A DNA stretch of 34,076 nucleotides, taken from NCBI GenBank assembly GCA_902558375.1, contig CACEDQ010000011.1, positions 1-34,076 on the forward strand. Direction: 5' to 3'. Numbering within the stretch: position 1 is the first letter of the stretch; each line of letters begins with the position of its first letter. Below are positions 18,415-26,666 of the stretch, in pieces. Below the pieces are notes generated by a model. That model saw only the letters and a program-made list of their open reading frames with translations. It ran no database searches and was not told the origin of the DNA. The translations under genes and the position numbers were made by a program. This DNA is from an uncultured SAR86 cluster bacterium. GTDB lineage: Bacteria; Pseudomonadota; Gammaproteobacteria; Magnimaribacterales; D2472.

Positions 18415-19560
18415 ATGTCTTTGAAATATTTTCATAATCTTCATTTAAAGATTTTTTCAGCATTGTTTGTTTTCGCATCTCCAATGCATGCAGACTGGTT
18501 CGCCTTGAATATGACAAGAGGCGTAACTGACATTAGTAACGAGGTATTTGAACTGCATATGCTTATCTTTTGGATATGCGTAGTAATTGGCGTAGTTGTA
18601 TTTGGCGTTATGTTCTATTCCATGTATGCACATACAAAGAAAAAAAATCCAGTAGCAGCTTCTTTTCATGAAAATCATAAGCTTGAAATAGCATGGACCA
18701 TAGTTCCATTTTTGATTCTTATCGCTATGGCCGTTCCTGCTTCAAAGACCTTAGTAAAAATTTACGATGATGAAGCTGGAGATGTAAACATACAGGTTAC
18801 TGGTTATCAGTGGAAATGGCAGTACAACTATCTTGAAGATGATATAAGTTTCTTTTCAAATCTCTCGACTGATATGGATGAGATTAACAATCTTGTTCCT
18901 AAAGGAGAGCACTACCTTCAAGAGGTAGACGAGATAGTCGTAATACCTGCTGGCAAAAAAGTAAGATTCTTGATTACAGCAAATGACGTAATTCATTCGT
19001 GGTGGATGCCAGCTTTTGCAATTAAACAAGATGCAATACCAGGTTTCGTGAATACTGCTTGGACTAAAGTTGACAAGCCAGGTGTATATCGAGGCAAGTG
19101 TACTGAGCTATGTGGCAAGAACCATGGATTTATGCCTATTGTTGTAAAGGTGGTTGAACAAGAAGAGTACAACCAATGGGTAGACGAAAAAAAACAAGCA
19201 GCTATTAAAATGGCAGAGCTCACTACGAAAGATTGGACAGCGCAAGAATTAGTTGAAAGAGGTGAAAGCGTATATGCAGTTAACTGTGTTGCATGCCACC
19301 AAACAAACGGACAAGGTATTCCAGGAATATTTCCTGCATTGGCTGGTAGCGATATTGTTATGAACCAAAAAGATAAAAATATTGAGATATTGATGGAAGG
19401 TGTTCAAGGAGCTGCAATGAATTCGTTTAGCTATTTATCTGAAGTAGAGCTGGCAGCTGTAATTACATATACCCGTCAGTCATGGGGAAATGCTGAAAAC
19501 GGAGATGGGGAAATAGTAGTTCCCAAAGATATCGTAGATTATAAAAAACCAAAGATTTAA
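18415..19560 (+). CDS. coxB: Cytochrome c oxidase subunit II with fused cytochrome c domain (caa3-type)
   Basis: Subunit II accepts electrons into the CuA centre and passes them to subunit I. With the ATG at 18415, behind AGGA, the 381-residue precursor has a signal peptide (cleavage likely after A26, 'PMHA'), two membrane segments (about 42-65 and 85-108), and the CuA domain with a histidine in 'VIHSWW' plus C229, C233, H237 and M240 in 'CTELCGKNHGFM'. The C-terminal third is a cytochrome c domain with 'CVACH' (C291, C294, H295) and a candidate methionine ligand in 'GAAMNSF'. This fusion lets the enzyme take electrons through its own heme c. An upstream in-frame ATG at 18364 is rejected because it overlaps the -10 box. 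Confidence 0.97.
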   Translation: MSLKYFHNLHLKIFSALFVFASPMHADWFALNMTRGVTDISNEVFELHMLIFWICVVIGVVVFGVMFYSMYAHTKKKNPVAASFHENHKLEIAWTIVPFLILIAMAVPASKTLVKIYDDEAGDVNIQVTGYQWKWQYNYLEDDISFFSNLSTDMDEINNLVPKGEHYLQEVDEIVVIPAGKKVRFLITANDVIHSWWMPAFAIKQDAIPGFVNTAWTKVDKPGVYRGKCTELCGKNHGFMPIVVKVVEQEEYNQWVDEKKQAAIKMAELTTKDWTAQELVERGESVYAVNCVACHQTNGQGIPGIFPALAGSDIVMNQKDKNIEILMEGVQGAAMNSFSYLSEVELAAVITYTRQSWGNAENGDGEIVVPKDIVDYKKPKI

Positions 19561-19581
19561 TATTAAAGAGAGTAAGTAAAT

Positions 19582-21165
19582 ATGAGCGCAGTAATAGAAA
19601 ATCATCATGACGATCATCATCATGGTCCGGCAAAGGGCTTGACCAGATGGTTATACACAACTAACCATAAAGATATAGGTACTTTATATCTATGGTTTAG
19701 TTTTGCTATGTTCCTAATTGGTGGGGCAATGGCATTGGTTATAAGAGCTGAATTGTTTCAGCCGGGCATGCAAATAGTTGAACCAGAATTTTATAATCAA
19801 ATGATCACACTGCATGGGTTGATAATGATTTTTGGTGGTGTCATGCCAGCTTTTGTTGGCTTAGCAAACTGGCTAGTTCCAATGATGATTGGTGCCCCAG
19901 ATATGGCTTTGCCAAGAATGAATAATCTAAGTTTTTGGATATTGCCTTTTGCTTTCTTTATTTTATTATCATCTTTGTTTATGGAGGGTGGAGCACCTAA
20001 CTTCGGTTGGACATTCTATGCACCTTTATCAACAACGTATGCACCTCCTAGTGTTACTTTCTTTATTTTCTCAGTTCATATAATGGGAGCCTCATCAATC
20101 ATGGGAGCTATTAATGTAGTAGTAACTATTATGAACATGAGAGCTCCAGGTGTTACGTTAATGAAAATGCCTTTGTTTGTATGGTCTTGGCTCATAACAG
20201 CTTATTTATTAATAGCCGTTATGCCAGTACTTGCTGGTGCAGTAACCATGATGTTAATGGATATACATTTTGGAACCAGTTTCTTTAATGCAGCAGGTGG
20301 TGGTGATCCTGTCTTATTTCAGCATATCTTCTGGTTCTTTGGTCACCCAGAGGTTTATATTATGATTCTGCCCGCCTTTGGAATTGTTTCTCATATAATT
20401 GAAACTTTTTCTAGGAAGCAGCTCTTTGGATATTCATCTATGGTTTGGGCGATGCTTTCGATTGCAATATTATCTTTTGTTGTTTGGGCCCATCACATGT
20501 TTACTGTTGGTTTGCCTCTCGCAGCAGAGCTATTTTTTATGTGGGCAACAATGTTAATTGCTGTTCCAACGGGAGTTAAAGTTTTCAACTGGGTTGCAAC
20601 GATGTTTAAAGGATCTCTTACATTTGAAACCCCAATGCTTTTTGCAATTGCATTTGTTGTTTTATTTACTATTGGTGGTTTATCGGGTCTGATGCTTGCC
20701 ATAGTGCCGGCTGATTTCCAATATCACGATACATATTTTGTTGTAGCTCACTTCCACTATGTATTAGTTCCTGGAGCTATTTTCTCAATAATGGCAGCTG
20801 TCTATTACTGGATACCAAAATGGTCTGGAAATATGTACGATGAAAGATTGGGCAAACTTCATTTCTGGCTATCTTTTATTGGCGTTAATGTTACCTTCTT
20901 CCCTCAGCACTTTATTGGGCTTGCAGGTATGCCTAGAAGATATCCAGATTACGCATTGCAATTTGCAGACTGGAACATGGTTTCTTCTGTTGGAGCTTTC
21001 TTGTTTGGTGTTTCTCAAATTTTATTCTTATTTATAGTTGTTAAGACTGTGATGGGTGGTAAAAAAGCAACTGATCAAGTTTGGGAAGGTGCAAGAGGTC
21101 TTGAGTGGACCGTTGCCTCACCTGCTCCTTATCATACATTTACAACACCGCCAAAAGTTGATTAA
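19582..21165 (+). CDS. coxA: Cytochrome c oxidase subunit I (A-type heme-copper oxidase)
   Basis: Subunit I holds heme a and the heme a3-CuB site where O2 is reduced and protons are pumped. The 527-residue product has the ligands H78 (heme a), 'GHPEVY' at 254-259 (H255 CuB; E257 and Y259 as in A-type pumps, Y cross-linked to H), H304-H305 (CuB), and 'HFHY' with H390 and H392 (a3 and a). 'TNHKDIGTLYLWF' at the N-terminus is typical. The first 15 residues are histidine-rich. cox11 starts inside the stop codon (TAATG). Confidence 0.98.
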   Translation: MSAVIENHHDDHHHGPAKGLTRWLYTTNHKDIGTLYLWFSFAMFLIGGAMALVIRAELFQPGMQIVEPEFYNQMITLHGLIMIFGGVMPAFVGLANWLVPMMIGAPDMALPRMNNLSFWILPFAFFILLSSLFMEGGAPNFGWTFYAPLSTTYAPPSVTFFIFSVHIMGASSIMGAINVVVTIMNMRAPGVTLMKMPLFVWSWLITAYLLIAVMPVLAGAVTMMLMDIHFGTSFFNAAGGGDPVLFQHIFWFFGHPEVYIMILPAFGIVSHIIETFSRKQLFGYSSMVWAMLSIAILSFVVWAHHMFTVGLPLAAELFFMWATMLIAVPTGVKVFNWVATMFKGSLTFETPMLFAIAFVVLFTIGGLSGLMLAIVPADFQYHDTYFVVAHFHYVLVPGAIFSIMAAVYYWIPKWSGNMYDERLGKLHFWLSFIGVNVTFFPQHFIGLAGMPRRYPDYALQFADWNMVSSVGAFLFGVSQILFLFIVVKTVMGGKKATDQVWEGARGLEWTVASPAPYHTFTTPPKVD

Positions 21166-21737
21166 TGAATCCTGAAGCCAAAAAAACATTAAGACGACTG
21201 GTAATAGCTGTTCCGCTTATGTTTGCCTTTGGCTTTGCTCTGGTACCTCTATACAACGTTTTTTGTGAGGTCACTGGCATCAACGGAAAGGTCTTTCAAT
21301 CAGATAATGCAGAAAAGCTGGTCATTGAAGATGGAAGGCCATTAGGACTTCAGTTCATCTCTACTAACAATGAAAATATGCCATGGACATTTAGACCTTC
21401 TGAAGATGTTATGACTATTTCTACTGGTAAATACTATACAGCTACTTTTTATGTAAAAAACACTACAAATAAGACAATGACTGCTCAAGCAGTTCCAAGT
21501 GTTGCACCTTCAAACGCTGCAGCACACCTTAAGAAATTAGAGTGTTTCTGCTTTGAACAACAAGAGCTGAAGCCTGGTGAAGACGCATTACTTCCAGTTA
21601 GGTTGCTGGTCTCAGATGAGCTTCCTGAAAATATTGAAAACATAATTTTATCTTATACAATTTTTGATGTTACTGAGTATGATGATGAGGCAGTTGCCCA
21701 GCACATGCACGAAGAACATCATGAAATGGAGCATTAA
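21165..21737 (+). CDS. ctaG: Cytochrome c oxidase copper chaperone Cox11/CtaG
   Basis: Cox11 delivers copper to the CuB site of subunit I. The 190-residue product has one N-terminal membrane anchor (about 12-30), a cysteine at C34, and the copper-binding 'CFCF' motif (C127, C129) in a periplasmic immunoglobulin-like domain. The last 20 residues (171-190) are acidic and histidine-rich (H180, H182, H185, H186, H190; M181, M188), a tail not usual for the family in my recollection and possibly metal-binding. It overlaps the coxA stop by 1 nt, and coxC starts 3 nt after its stop. Confidence 0.95.
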   Translation: MNPEAKKTLRRLVIAVPLMFAFGFALVPLYNVFCEVTGINGKVFQSDNAEKLVIEDGRPLGLQFISTNNENMPWTFRPSEDVMTISTGKYYTATFYVKNTTNKTMTAQAVPSVAPSNAAAHLKKLECFCFEQQELKPGEDALLPVRLLVSDELPENIENIILSYTIFDVTEYDDEAVAQHMHEEHHEMEH

Positions 21738-21740
21738 AAA

Positions 21741-22655
21741 ATGAGCGCACAAACTTATTACGTACCTGAACAAAGTAGATTCCCTATTTTCATGGCGTTA
21801 TCTTTATTTTTATTGGTAATGGGTGCTAGCAGCACAATTAACAATCTTGATAATCCAGACAGCAACTCAGCTTATATTTTATATGCAGGATTTATTTCAC
21901 TATTTACAACATTATTTTTTTGGTTTCGACAGGTTATTAAAGAACACCTAGCTGGGCTAGATAGCAACCAACTAAAAACATCCTATGTTTATGGAATGGC
22001 TTGGTTTATTTTTTCAGAGGTTATGTTTTTTGCAGCTTTTTTTGGAGCATTGTTTTACGTAAGAAGCTTTGCAGTTCCATGGTTAAGCGGTGAAGGTGAA
22101 AATGGTGTTGGTATTTCTGCAATTGGTTTGTGGGAGGGTTTTGAATCCTCGTGGCCTGTAATGACAACTCCAGACAAAGGTGCCGAATATGTTTTAGCAG
22201 AAAAAAGTATGGCTTGGCCTGGTTGGGGGCATGCATTAGAGTGGCTTCCACTATGGAATACAATTGTTCTGCTAAGCTCAAGTGTAACCGTTCATTTTGC
22301 CCATATTGGCCTTAAAAACGGAGATAGAAAAAAGTTTAATCGCTTCTTAGGTATTACAGTTGGCTTAGCTTTAATTTTTGTTGGTCTTCAGGCTGCAGAG
22401 TACTATGAAGCTTACGCTCATTACGGCCTTACATTAAACTCAGGTATTTATGGCTCAACATTTTTTATGCTTACTGGCTTCCATGGCTTCCACGTAATGA
22501 TGGGCGGATTTATGCTTGCAGTTATGTTGGCTAGATCAGTTTTTGCTGGACACTTTGAAGATCACGATCATTTTGGATTTGAAGCTGCCTCATGGTATTG
22601 GCATTTTGTTGATGTGGTCTGGGTAATGTTGTTTTTATTTGTTTATATATTGTAA
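21741..22655 (+). CDS. coxC: Cytochrome c oxidase subunit III
   Basis: Subunit III is a seven-helix protein that stabilises the oxidase core. The 304-residue product carries 'FIFSEVMFFAAFFGALFY' (with the conserved glutamate), 'LPLWNTIVLLSSSVTVHFAH', 'LQAAEYYEA', 'GFHGFHVMMGG' and ends 'SWYWHFVDVVWVMLFLFVYIL', all typical of the family. A loop of about 50 residues between the second and third conserved blocks is usual in this bacterial subgroup. It ends 3 nt from the convergent DUF2909 gene. Confidence 0.97.
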   Translation: MSAQTYYVPEQSRFPIFMALSLFLLVMGASSTINNLDNPDSNSAYILYAGFISLFTTLFFWFRQVIKEHLAGLDSNQLKTSYVYGMAWFIFSEVMFFAAFFGALFYVRSFAVPWLSGEGENGVGISAIGLWEGFESSWPVMTTPDKGAEYVLAEKSMAWPGWGHALEWLPLWNTIVLLSSSVTVHFAHIGLKNGDRKKFNRFLGITVGLALIFVGLQAAEYYEAYAHYGLTLNSGIYGSTFFMLTGFHGFHVMMGGFMLAVMLARSVFAGHFEDHDHFGFEAASWYWHFVDVVWVMLFLFVYIL

Positions 22656-22658
22656 TAA

Positions 22659-22877
22659 TTAAGACTTATCCCAAGGAACTGTGGTGCCTAATTCACCAGT
22701 TATTAAACCTATAGTTACAAGAATTACTAAAATGACAGCTAGCGTGACTCTAAAACCTAAGCTATAGACAGTTCTTTTGCTATCTGGCTTGCCTTGGTCA
22801 ACGATTAAAAAGTAAAGACCACTACCAAGTGATACCATTATTAAGAAGACATCTATATAAATAAGGGTTTTAATCAT
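22659..22877 (-). CDS. Twin-transmembrane protein, DUF2909 family
   Basis: This 72-residue protein has two predicted membrane segments (about 4-24 and 43-63) with a short loop containing 'DQGKPDSKRTVYSLGFRV'. That pattern, K/R-R-T-V-x-x-L-x-x-R between two helices, and its place between subunit III and SURF1 on the opposite strand match DUF2909 genes in other gammaproteobacteria. Function is unknown; the recurring position suggests a link to oxidase assembly or stability. It is divergent from SURF1 over only 33 nt. Confidence 0.85.
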   Translation of the reverse strand: MIKTLIYIDVFLIMVSLGSGLYFLIVDQGKPDSKRTVYSLGFRVTLAVILVILVTIGLITGELGTTVPWDKS

Positions 22878-22910
22878 GGTGTCATTTTAAAGCAATTATG
22901 AATTTAATAT

Positions 22911-23612
22911 ATGAATTTTAAAAAATTTAATCCAGGAAAAAAAATAACTGTCTTTTTTATTGTTTTTGCTACAACTTTTTTTCTTCTTGGCCTGTGGCAG
23001 GTTGAAAGAGGCCATGAAAAATCAAATTTAATTGAACAGTTTAATAGTAATATCACAAAGACTCCCAAATCAATTTCAGAGGAATCTTCTAAATGGGATA
23101 GAGTCATAGTCAAAGGAGTGTGGAAAGGGTCTAAGCAGATACTTATTGATAATGTTATAAGTTCTGGCATTGCTGGATATAAGGTTTTAACACCTTTACA
23201 GATCAATGAAACAGAAACATACATATTGGTTGATCGTGGTTGGATTTCCCAAGGCAAGTCTAGAGATACCTTGCCTGGAATTGATATCAAAGATGAATAT
23301 GTTGAAGTGAATGGAATTCTTGAAGATCCAGAGCTTGGTTTTGTATTGTCAGAAGATCTAGTTACTGATAATTGGCCCAAGGTTTCACAGACAAAAAACC
23401 TTGACGTTTTGAGAAAGGAGTTTGATGAGCAATTGTCTTCATATATTTTAGTTGCAGACCCCACATTAAAAAGTAGTCTTGCTTATATAAAAATTGTTCC
23501 AAGCAATATGACGGCTGAAAAACATTTTGGATATGCCATTCAGTGGTTCACAATGTTTATTGCATTATGTTTAATGTATTTATGGATAGGATTTAAAAAA
23601 AATGAAGAATAA
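22911..23612 (+). CDS. SURF1-family cytochrome oxidase assembly protein
   Basis: SURF1 helps insert heme a into subunit I. The 233-residue product has the two-anchor layout: an N-terminal segment with 'LLGLWQVERGHEK' and a C-terminal segment preceded by 'KHFGYAIQWFTMF', both family signatures, with a periplasmic domain holding 'YILVDRGW' between them. The ATG at 22911 is preceded by another ATG at 22897 that opens a 7-codon reading frame only, so it is not used. It overlaps the next gene by 11 nt. Confidence 0.94.
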   Translation: MNFKKFNPGKKITVFFIVFATTFFLLGLWQVERGHEKSNLIEQFNSNITKTPKSISEESSKWDRVIVKGVWKGSKQILIDNVISSGIAGYKVLTPLQINETETYILVDRGWISQGKSRDTLPGIDIKDEYVEVNGILEDPELGFVLSEDLVTDNWPKVSQTKNLDVLRKEFDEQLSSYILVADPTLKSSLAYIKIVPSNMTAEKHFGYAIQWFTMFIALCLMYLWIGFKKNEE

Positions 23613-24150
23613 GATATTTTTAGCAATTCTTTTATTAACACCAATCTTGGTAGTTACTTTTTCGTCTCTTTATTTTGCTTTGGGGTATTCCCCTGAAGGA
23701 ACAAAAAACAATGGCGTATTTTTTAAAAGCTATTTTAATTTTGAGCAGTTTAACAATGTAAAAAATGAGAAGCTTATTGAGTTTGAAGATGGTAAGTGGG
23801 TTATGGGTGTATATATAACCGATATATCAAAGTCAAAAGAATCACTTTATTTAATGAGGCAGTTAAATGTTGCACTTAATAGAGACATATACAAGGTTAA
23901 GCGCGTTGCTTTCTTTTCAAACCTTCAATTAAAAACTGAGATTGATGTTTTAATCCAGGAATATCCAAGAACTGAATTGGTCAATGATAAAAACGGCGTA
24001 TTAATTAATGTACTTCAAAAAAACTCAACTCTGGATATGTTTCAAGAAAATCCTATTTTTATAATTGATCCCTATGGCAGGGCGGTAATGTATTTCAATC
24101 CCGGAACAGATCCAAAGAAAATTCTTAAAGACTTAAAGGTACTAATCTAA
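23602..24150 (+). CDS. Unknown oxidase-locus protein, membrane-anchored, thioredoxin-like, no cysteines
   Basis: I recognise this gene by position only: Pseudomonas has an uncharacterised gene (PA0111, from memory) at the same place between SURF1 and ctaA. The 182-residue product has one N-terminal membrane anchor (about 5-28) and a periplasmic domain. 'KWVMGVYITDI', then 'SLYLMRQLNVAL', and a C-terminal 'PIFIIDPYGRAVMYFNP' followed by 'DPKKILKDLKVLI' resemble the strand-helix pattern of SCO/thioredoxin proteins ('LLDPNG' in the SCO gene downstream). There is no cysteine anywhere in it, so it cannot work by thiol chemistry or as a CxxxC copper site. It overlaps SURF1 by 11 nt and ctaA by 1 nt, so it is translated with the assembly factors. 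A role in oxidase biogenesis is inference. Confidence 0.85.
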   Translation: MKNKIFLAILLLTPILVVTFSSLYFALGYSPEGTKNNGVFFKSYFNFEQFNNVKNEKLIEFEDGKWVMGVYITDISKSKESLYLMRQLNVALNRDIYKVKRVAFFSNLQLKTEIDVLIQEYPRTELVNDKNGVLINVLQKNSTLDMFQENPIFIIDPYGRAVMYFNPGTDPKKILKDLKVLI

Positions 24151-25124
24151 TGAATAATATTAAAAATTTATCACTTTTTGGAATATGCTTAGCATTTGTG
24201 GTTATTGCATTAGGAGCCTGGACTAGGCTTGTAGATGCAGGTCTGGGCTGTCCAGACTGGCCCGGATGTTATGGCTTTGTTGTTTTTCCAACCAATGAGG
24301 CTGAGATAGCTATAGCTGAGGCTAGATATCCAACATTTCCATATGATATAAACAAAGCAATCCCCGAAGTAGTGCATAGATACTTTGCAGCCGCCCTAGG
24401 CTTTCTAGCAATAATCATGGTTTATTATTCTTTTAAGCAAAACGAGAATAAAAATATTAGACGTTGGACAATAGGCTTGTTAATTTTTATTTGTTGTCAG
24501 GGTCTTTTTGGTTATTTAACTGTTAGTTTATTGTTGTTACCTATAATAGTTACTGCCCATTTGTTTGGCGGTTTTACTACTTTAACTTTATTTTTTCTTA
24601 TTTTTTTAATGTCGGGTAAATTTGATATTTTAGAGAAAATGGCAATTCCAAAGTTAAAGACTATTGCGGGATTAGCGCTTGCAGTTTTACTCTTTCAGAT
24701 TTTTTTAGGAGTTTGGACAAGTACAAATTATGCTTCTTTGGCCTGTGCAGATTTTCCAACCTGTCAGGGAACTTATATGCCAGAAATGGACTTCAAAAAT
24801 GGATTTAATCTTAATCAAGAAGTTGGGCCAAATTATTTATATGGACTATTAGATAATCCTTCTAGAGTAGCGATTCATTATTCACATAGGGTTTCAGCGA
24901 TTCTAGTTACCGTGGTTTTTTTAATTCTTATTTCAAAACTCTGGTTTTCCAACGCTGCTCCTCTTGCGTCAACAATTGGAATTCTTTTATTAACCCAAAT
25001 TAGTTTGGGCATTATTAATGTTGTGTATGTATTGCCGTTATACGTGGCAATAGCACACAATCTAGTTGCTGCTCTGTTGTTATTAACTATTTTTACAGTT
25101 AATTATTTAGCTTGGAAAAAATGA
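24150..25124 (+). CDS. ctaA: Heme A synthase (CtaA/COX15 family)
   Basis: CtaA oxidises the C8 methyl of heme O to a formyl group to give heme A. The 324-residue, eight-helix product has the histidines of the two heme sites ('VVHRYF' with H76, 'AHLFGGF', 'HYSHRVSA', 'AHNLVAALLL') and cysteine pairs in both halves ('GCPDWPGC', C34 and C40; and 'CADFPTC'). Its ATG overlaps the preceding stop by 1 nt, and ctaB begins within its stop (ATGA), giving tight coupling of the two heme A steps. Confidence 0.96.
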   Translation: MNNIKNLSLFGICLAFVVIALGAWTRLVDAGLGCPDWPGCYGFVVFPTNEAEIAIAEARYPTFPYDINKAIPEVVHRYFAAALGFLAIIMVYYSFKQNENKNIRRWTIGLLIFICCQGLFGYLTVSLLLLPIIVTAHLFGGFTTLTLFFLIFLMSGKFDILEKMAIPKLKTIAGLALAVLLFQIFLGVWTSTNYASLACADFPTCQGTYMPEMDFKNGFNLNQEVGPNYLYGLLDNPSRVAIHYSHRVSAILVTVVFLILISKLWFSNAAPLASTIGILLLTQISLGIINVVYVLPLYVAIAHNLVAALLLLTIFTVNYLAWKK

Positions 25125-25984
25125 AACTCTTAAGAAGCTACTACCTGCTCTGTAAGCCTAATGTGGTTTATATGATGCTTATTTGCGCTTTGGTAGGAAT
25201 GCTTTTGGCTGAAGAAACAATTAGCTCAGTTTCAACAATTTTAATCGCATTAATTGGAATTGCTTTGTGTTCGGGGTCAGCCGCTGCAATCAATCAAGTA
25301 ATTGATAGAAAAGCAGACGCGGCCATGACTCGAACTGACCAAAGACCTCTACCTCAAGGAGAGCTTAGTGCACTTCATGCTTCTTCTTTTGCTTTGGTGA
25401 TTGGGGTCGCAGGAGCTTTAATATTATTCCTATACATAAATACATTAACAATGATCTTAACCCTTGCATCATTAGTTGGTTATGCATTTATTTATACTGT
25501 ATATCTTAAAAGAGCAACGCCTCAAAATATCGTAATTGGTGGCTTAGCAGGAGCGGCGCCTCCTCTATTGGGTTGGACTGCAATTTCCAATACGATAGAT
25601 CCCTACGCACTTTTATTGGTCCTAATAATTTTTGTTTGGACTCCGCCACACTTTTGGGCTTTGGCAATCTATCGAAAAGAAGAATATGCAAAAGAGTCTA
25701 TCCCAATGCTTCCAGTTACCCATGGGGTTGCATTTACTAAACTTCAAATCGTTTTGTACACAATTATATTATTTATCGTTAGTGTTCTCCCATACATAGT
25801 ATTAATGTCTGGAGTCATTTATCTAGTTTCAGCCATAATACTTAGTTCAATATTTATGTACTATGCACTGAAGTTATATTTTACCGATGACGATGCTGTT
25901 GCAATGAAAACATTTAATTTTTCAATCTATTATATTTTTCTAATATTTTTAGCTTTGTTGTTAGACCATTATCTTGTGCAATGA
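25121..25984 (+). CDS. ctaB: Protoheme IX farnesyltransferase (heme O synthase)
   Basis: CtaB attaches a farnesyl group to heme B to make heme O, the substrate of CtaA. With the ATG at 25121 the product is 287 residues. The UbiA-type motif N58-x3-D62-x3-D66 in 'NQVIDRKADAAMTRT' binds the diphosphate through Mg2+, followed by 'RPLP'. 'YTVYLKRATPQNIVIGG' and 'GAAPPLLGW' are also typical. The frame extends to a TTG at 25112, but the ATG overlapping the ctaA stop is preferred. SCO1 starts inside its stop (ATGA). Confidence 0.96.
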   Translation: MKLLRSYYLLCKPNVVYMMLICALVGMLLAEETISSVSTILIALIGIALCSGSAAAINQVIDRKADAAMTRTDQRPLPQGELSALHASSFALVIGVAGALILFLYINTLTMILTLASLVGYAFIYTVYLKRATPQNIVIGGLAGAAPPLLGWTAISNTIDPYALLLVLIIFVWTPPHFWALAIYRKEEYAKESIPMLPVTHGVAFTKLQIVLYTIILFIVSVLPYIVLMSGVIYLVSAIILSSIFMYYALKLYFTDDDAVAMKTFNFSIYYIFLIFLALLLDHYLVQ

Positions 25985-26619
25985 AAGCAATAAATAGAAA
26001 CTTATTACTAATAGCTATTTTCATGATGACCGTTCTTGGTTTGTTTATTAATAAACTGACAACACCAAGAACGCTTTCTAATGATGAGTTGCTTGTTAAT
26101 GGTTTGTTTTTATTCAACGAACCAAAACAAATATCAGATTTTGAATTTTTTTCATCCAAACAAAAGGCATTTACAAAAAATGACCTCATTGGTAAGTGGA
26201 CTCTAATGTATTTTGGTTTTACAAAATGTCCCGATGAATGTCCAACAACGATGTATCAACTATCTAAACTGATAAAAGTACTTAGAGACAAAGACTATAA
26301 ATTAGATGATAAGCAATGGGTTTTGGTATCAATTGATCCTGAAAGAGATACCCCAGATATGATAGATAAATATGCCAAGGGGTTTGACAAAGATTTTATT
26401 GGTGTAAGCAATGCTAGACCAATGCTCTTAAGTTTAGCTACCCAGCTATCAGTTAATAACGTGATGCCAAATCACTCAAATCAAATGGATCACTCCCATT
26501 TAGATAATCATGTAAACAATATTATCTTATTGGATCCAAATGGGGATTTTGCTGGAATATTTAGACCGCCTTTTGATATTTCAAGGCTTTCTTTAACTTA
26601 TCAATCTGTTACAAATTAA
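25981..26619 (+). CDS. SCO1/SenC-family copper chaperone
   Basis: SCO proteins deliver copper or act as thiol reductases for the CuA site of subunit II. The 212-residue product has an N-terminal anchor (about 8-24), a thioredoxin fold, the copper-binding 'CPDEC' (C83, C87) in 'YFGFTKCPDECPTTM', and the histidine ligand at about H177 ('DNHVNNIILLDPNG'). Three more histidines (H165, H171, H173) and two methionines sit just before it. It is the last gene of the oxidase operon and overlaps ctaB by 4 nt. An inverted repeat spans its stop codon. Confidence 0.95.
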   Translation: MKAINRNLLLIAIFMMTVLGLFINKLTTPRTLSNDELLVNGLFLFNEPKQISDFEFFSSKQKAFTKNDLIGKWTLMYFGFTKCPDECPTTMYQLSKLIKVLRDKDYKLDDKQWVLVSIDPERDTPDMIDKYAKGFDKDFIGVSNARPMLLSLATQLSVNNVMPNHSNQMDHSHLDNHVNNIILLDPNGDFAGIFRPPFDISRLSLTYQSVTN

Positions 26620-26633
26620 ATCATGTTTGTAAC
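26608..26633 (+). terminator. Inverted repeat at the end of the oxidase operon (weak terminator candidate)
   Basis: GTTACAAA (26608-26615) and TTTGTAAC (26626-26633) are exact inverted copies with a 10-nt loop, spanning the SCO stop codon. AAGTTTTT follows, giving a short U-run. The stem is AT-rich, so it may be a weak terminator. It could also be a palindromic operator for the next gene, whose ATG is 33 nt away. Confidence 0.4.
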
Positions 26634-26666
26634 AAGTTTTTAATATAATTAGGATAAATTTAAATT

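Noticed and set aside
22897-22920. Seven-codon frame starting at an ATG before SURF1 as a leader peptide
   Set aside because: Too short and overlapping the real start; no ribosome site or regulatory structure seen.
22904-23464. Minus-strand open frame of 186 codons opposite SURF1
   Set aside because: It lies wholly antisense to a clear SURF1 gene, has low-complexity composition and no recognisable motif.
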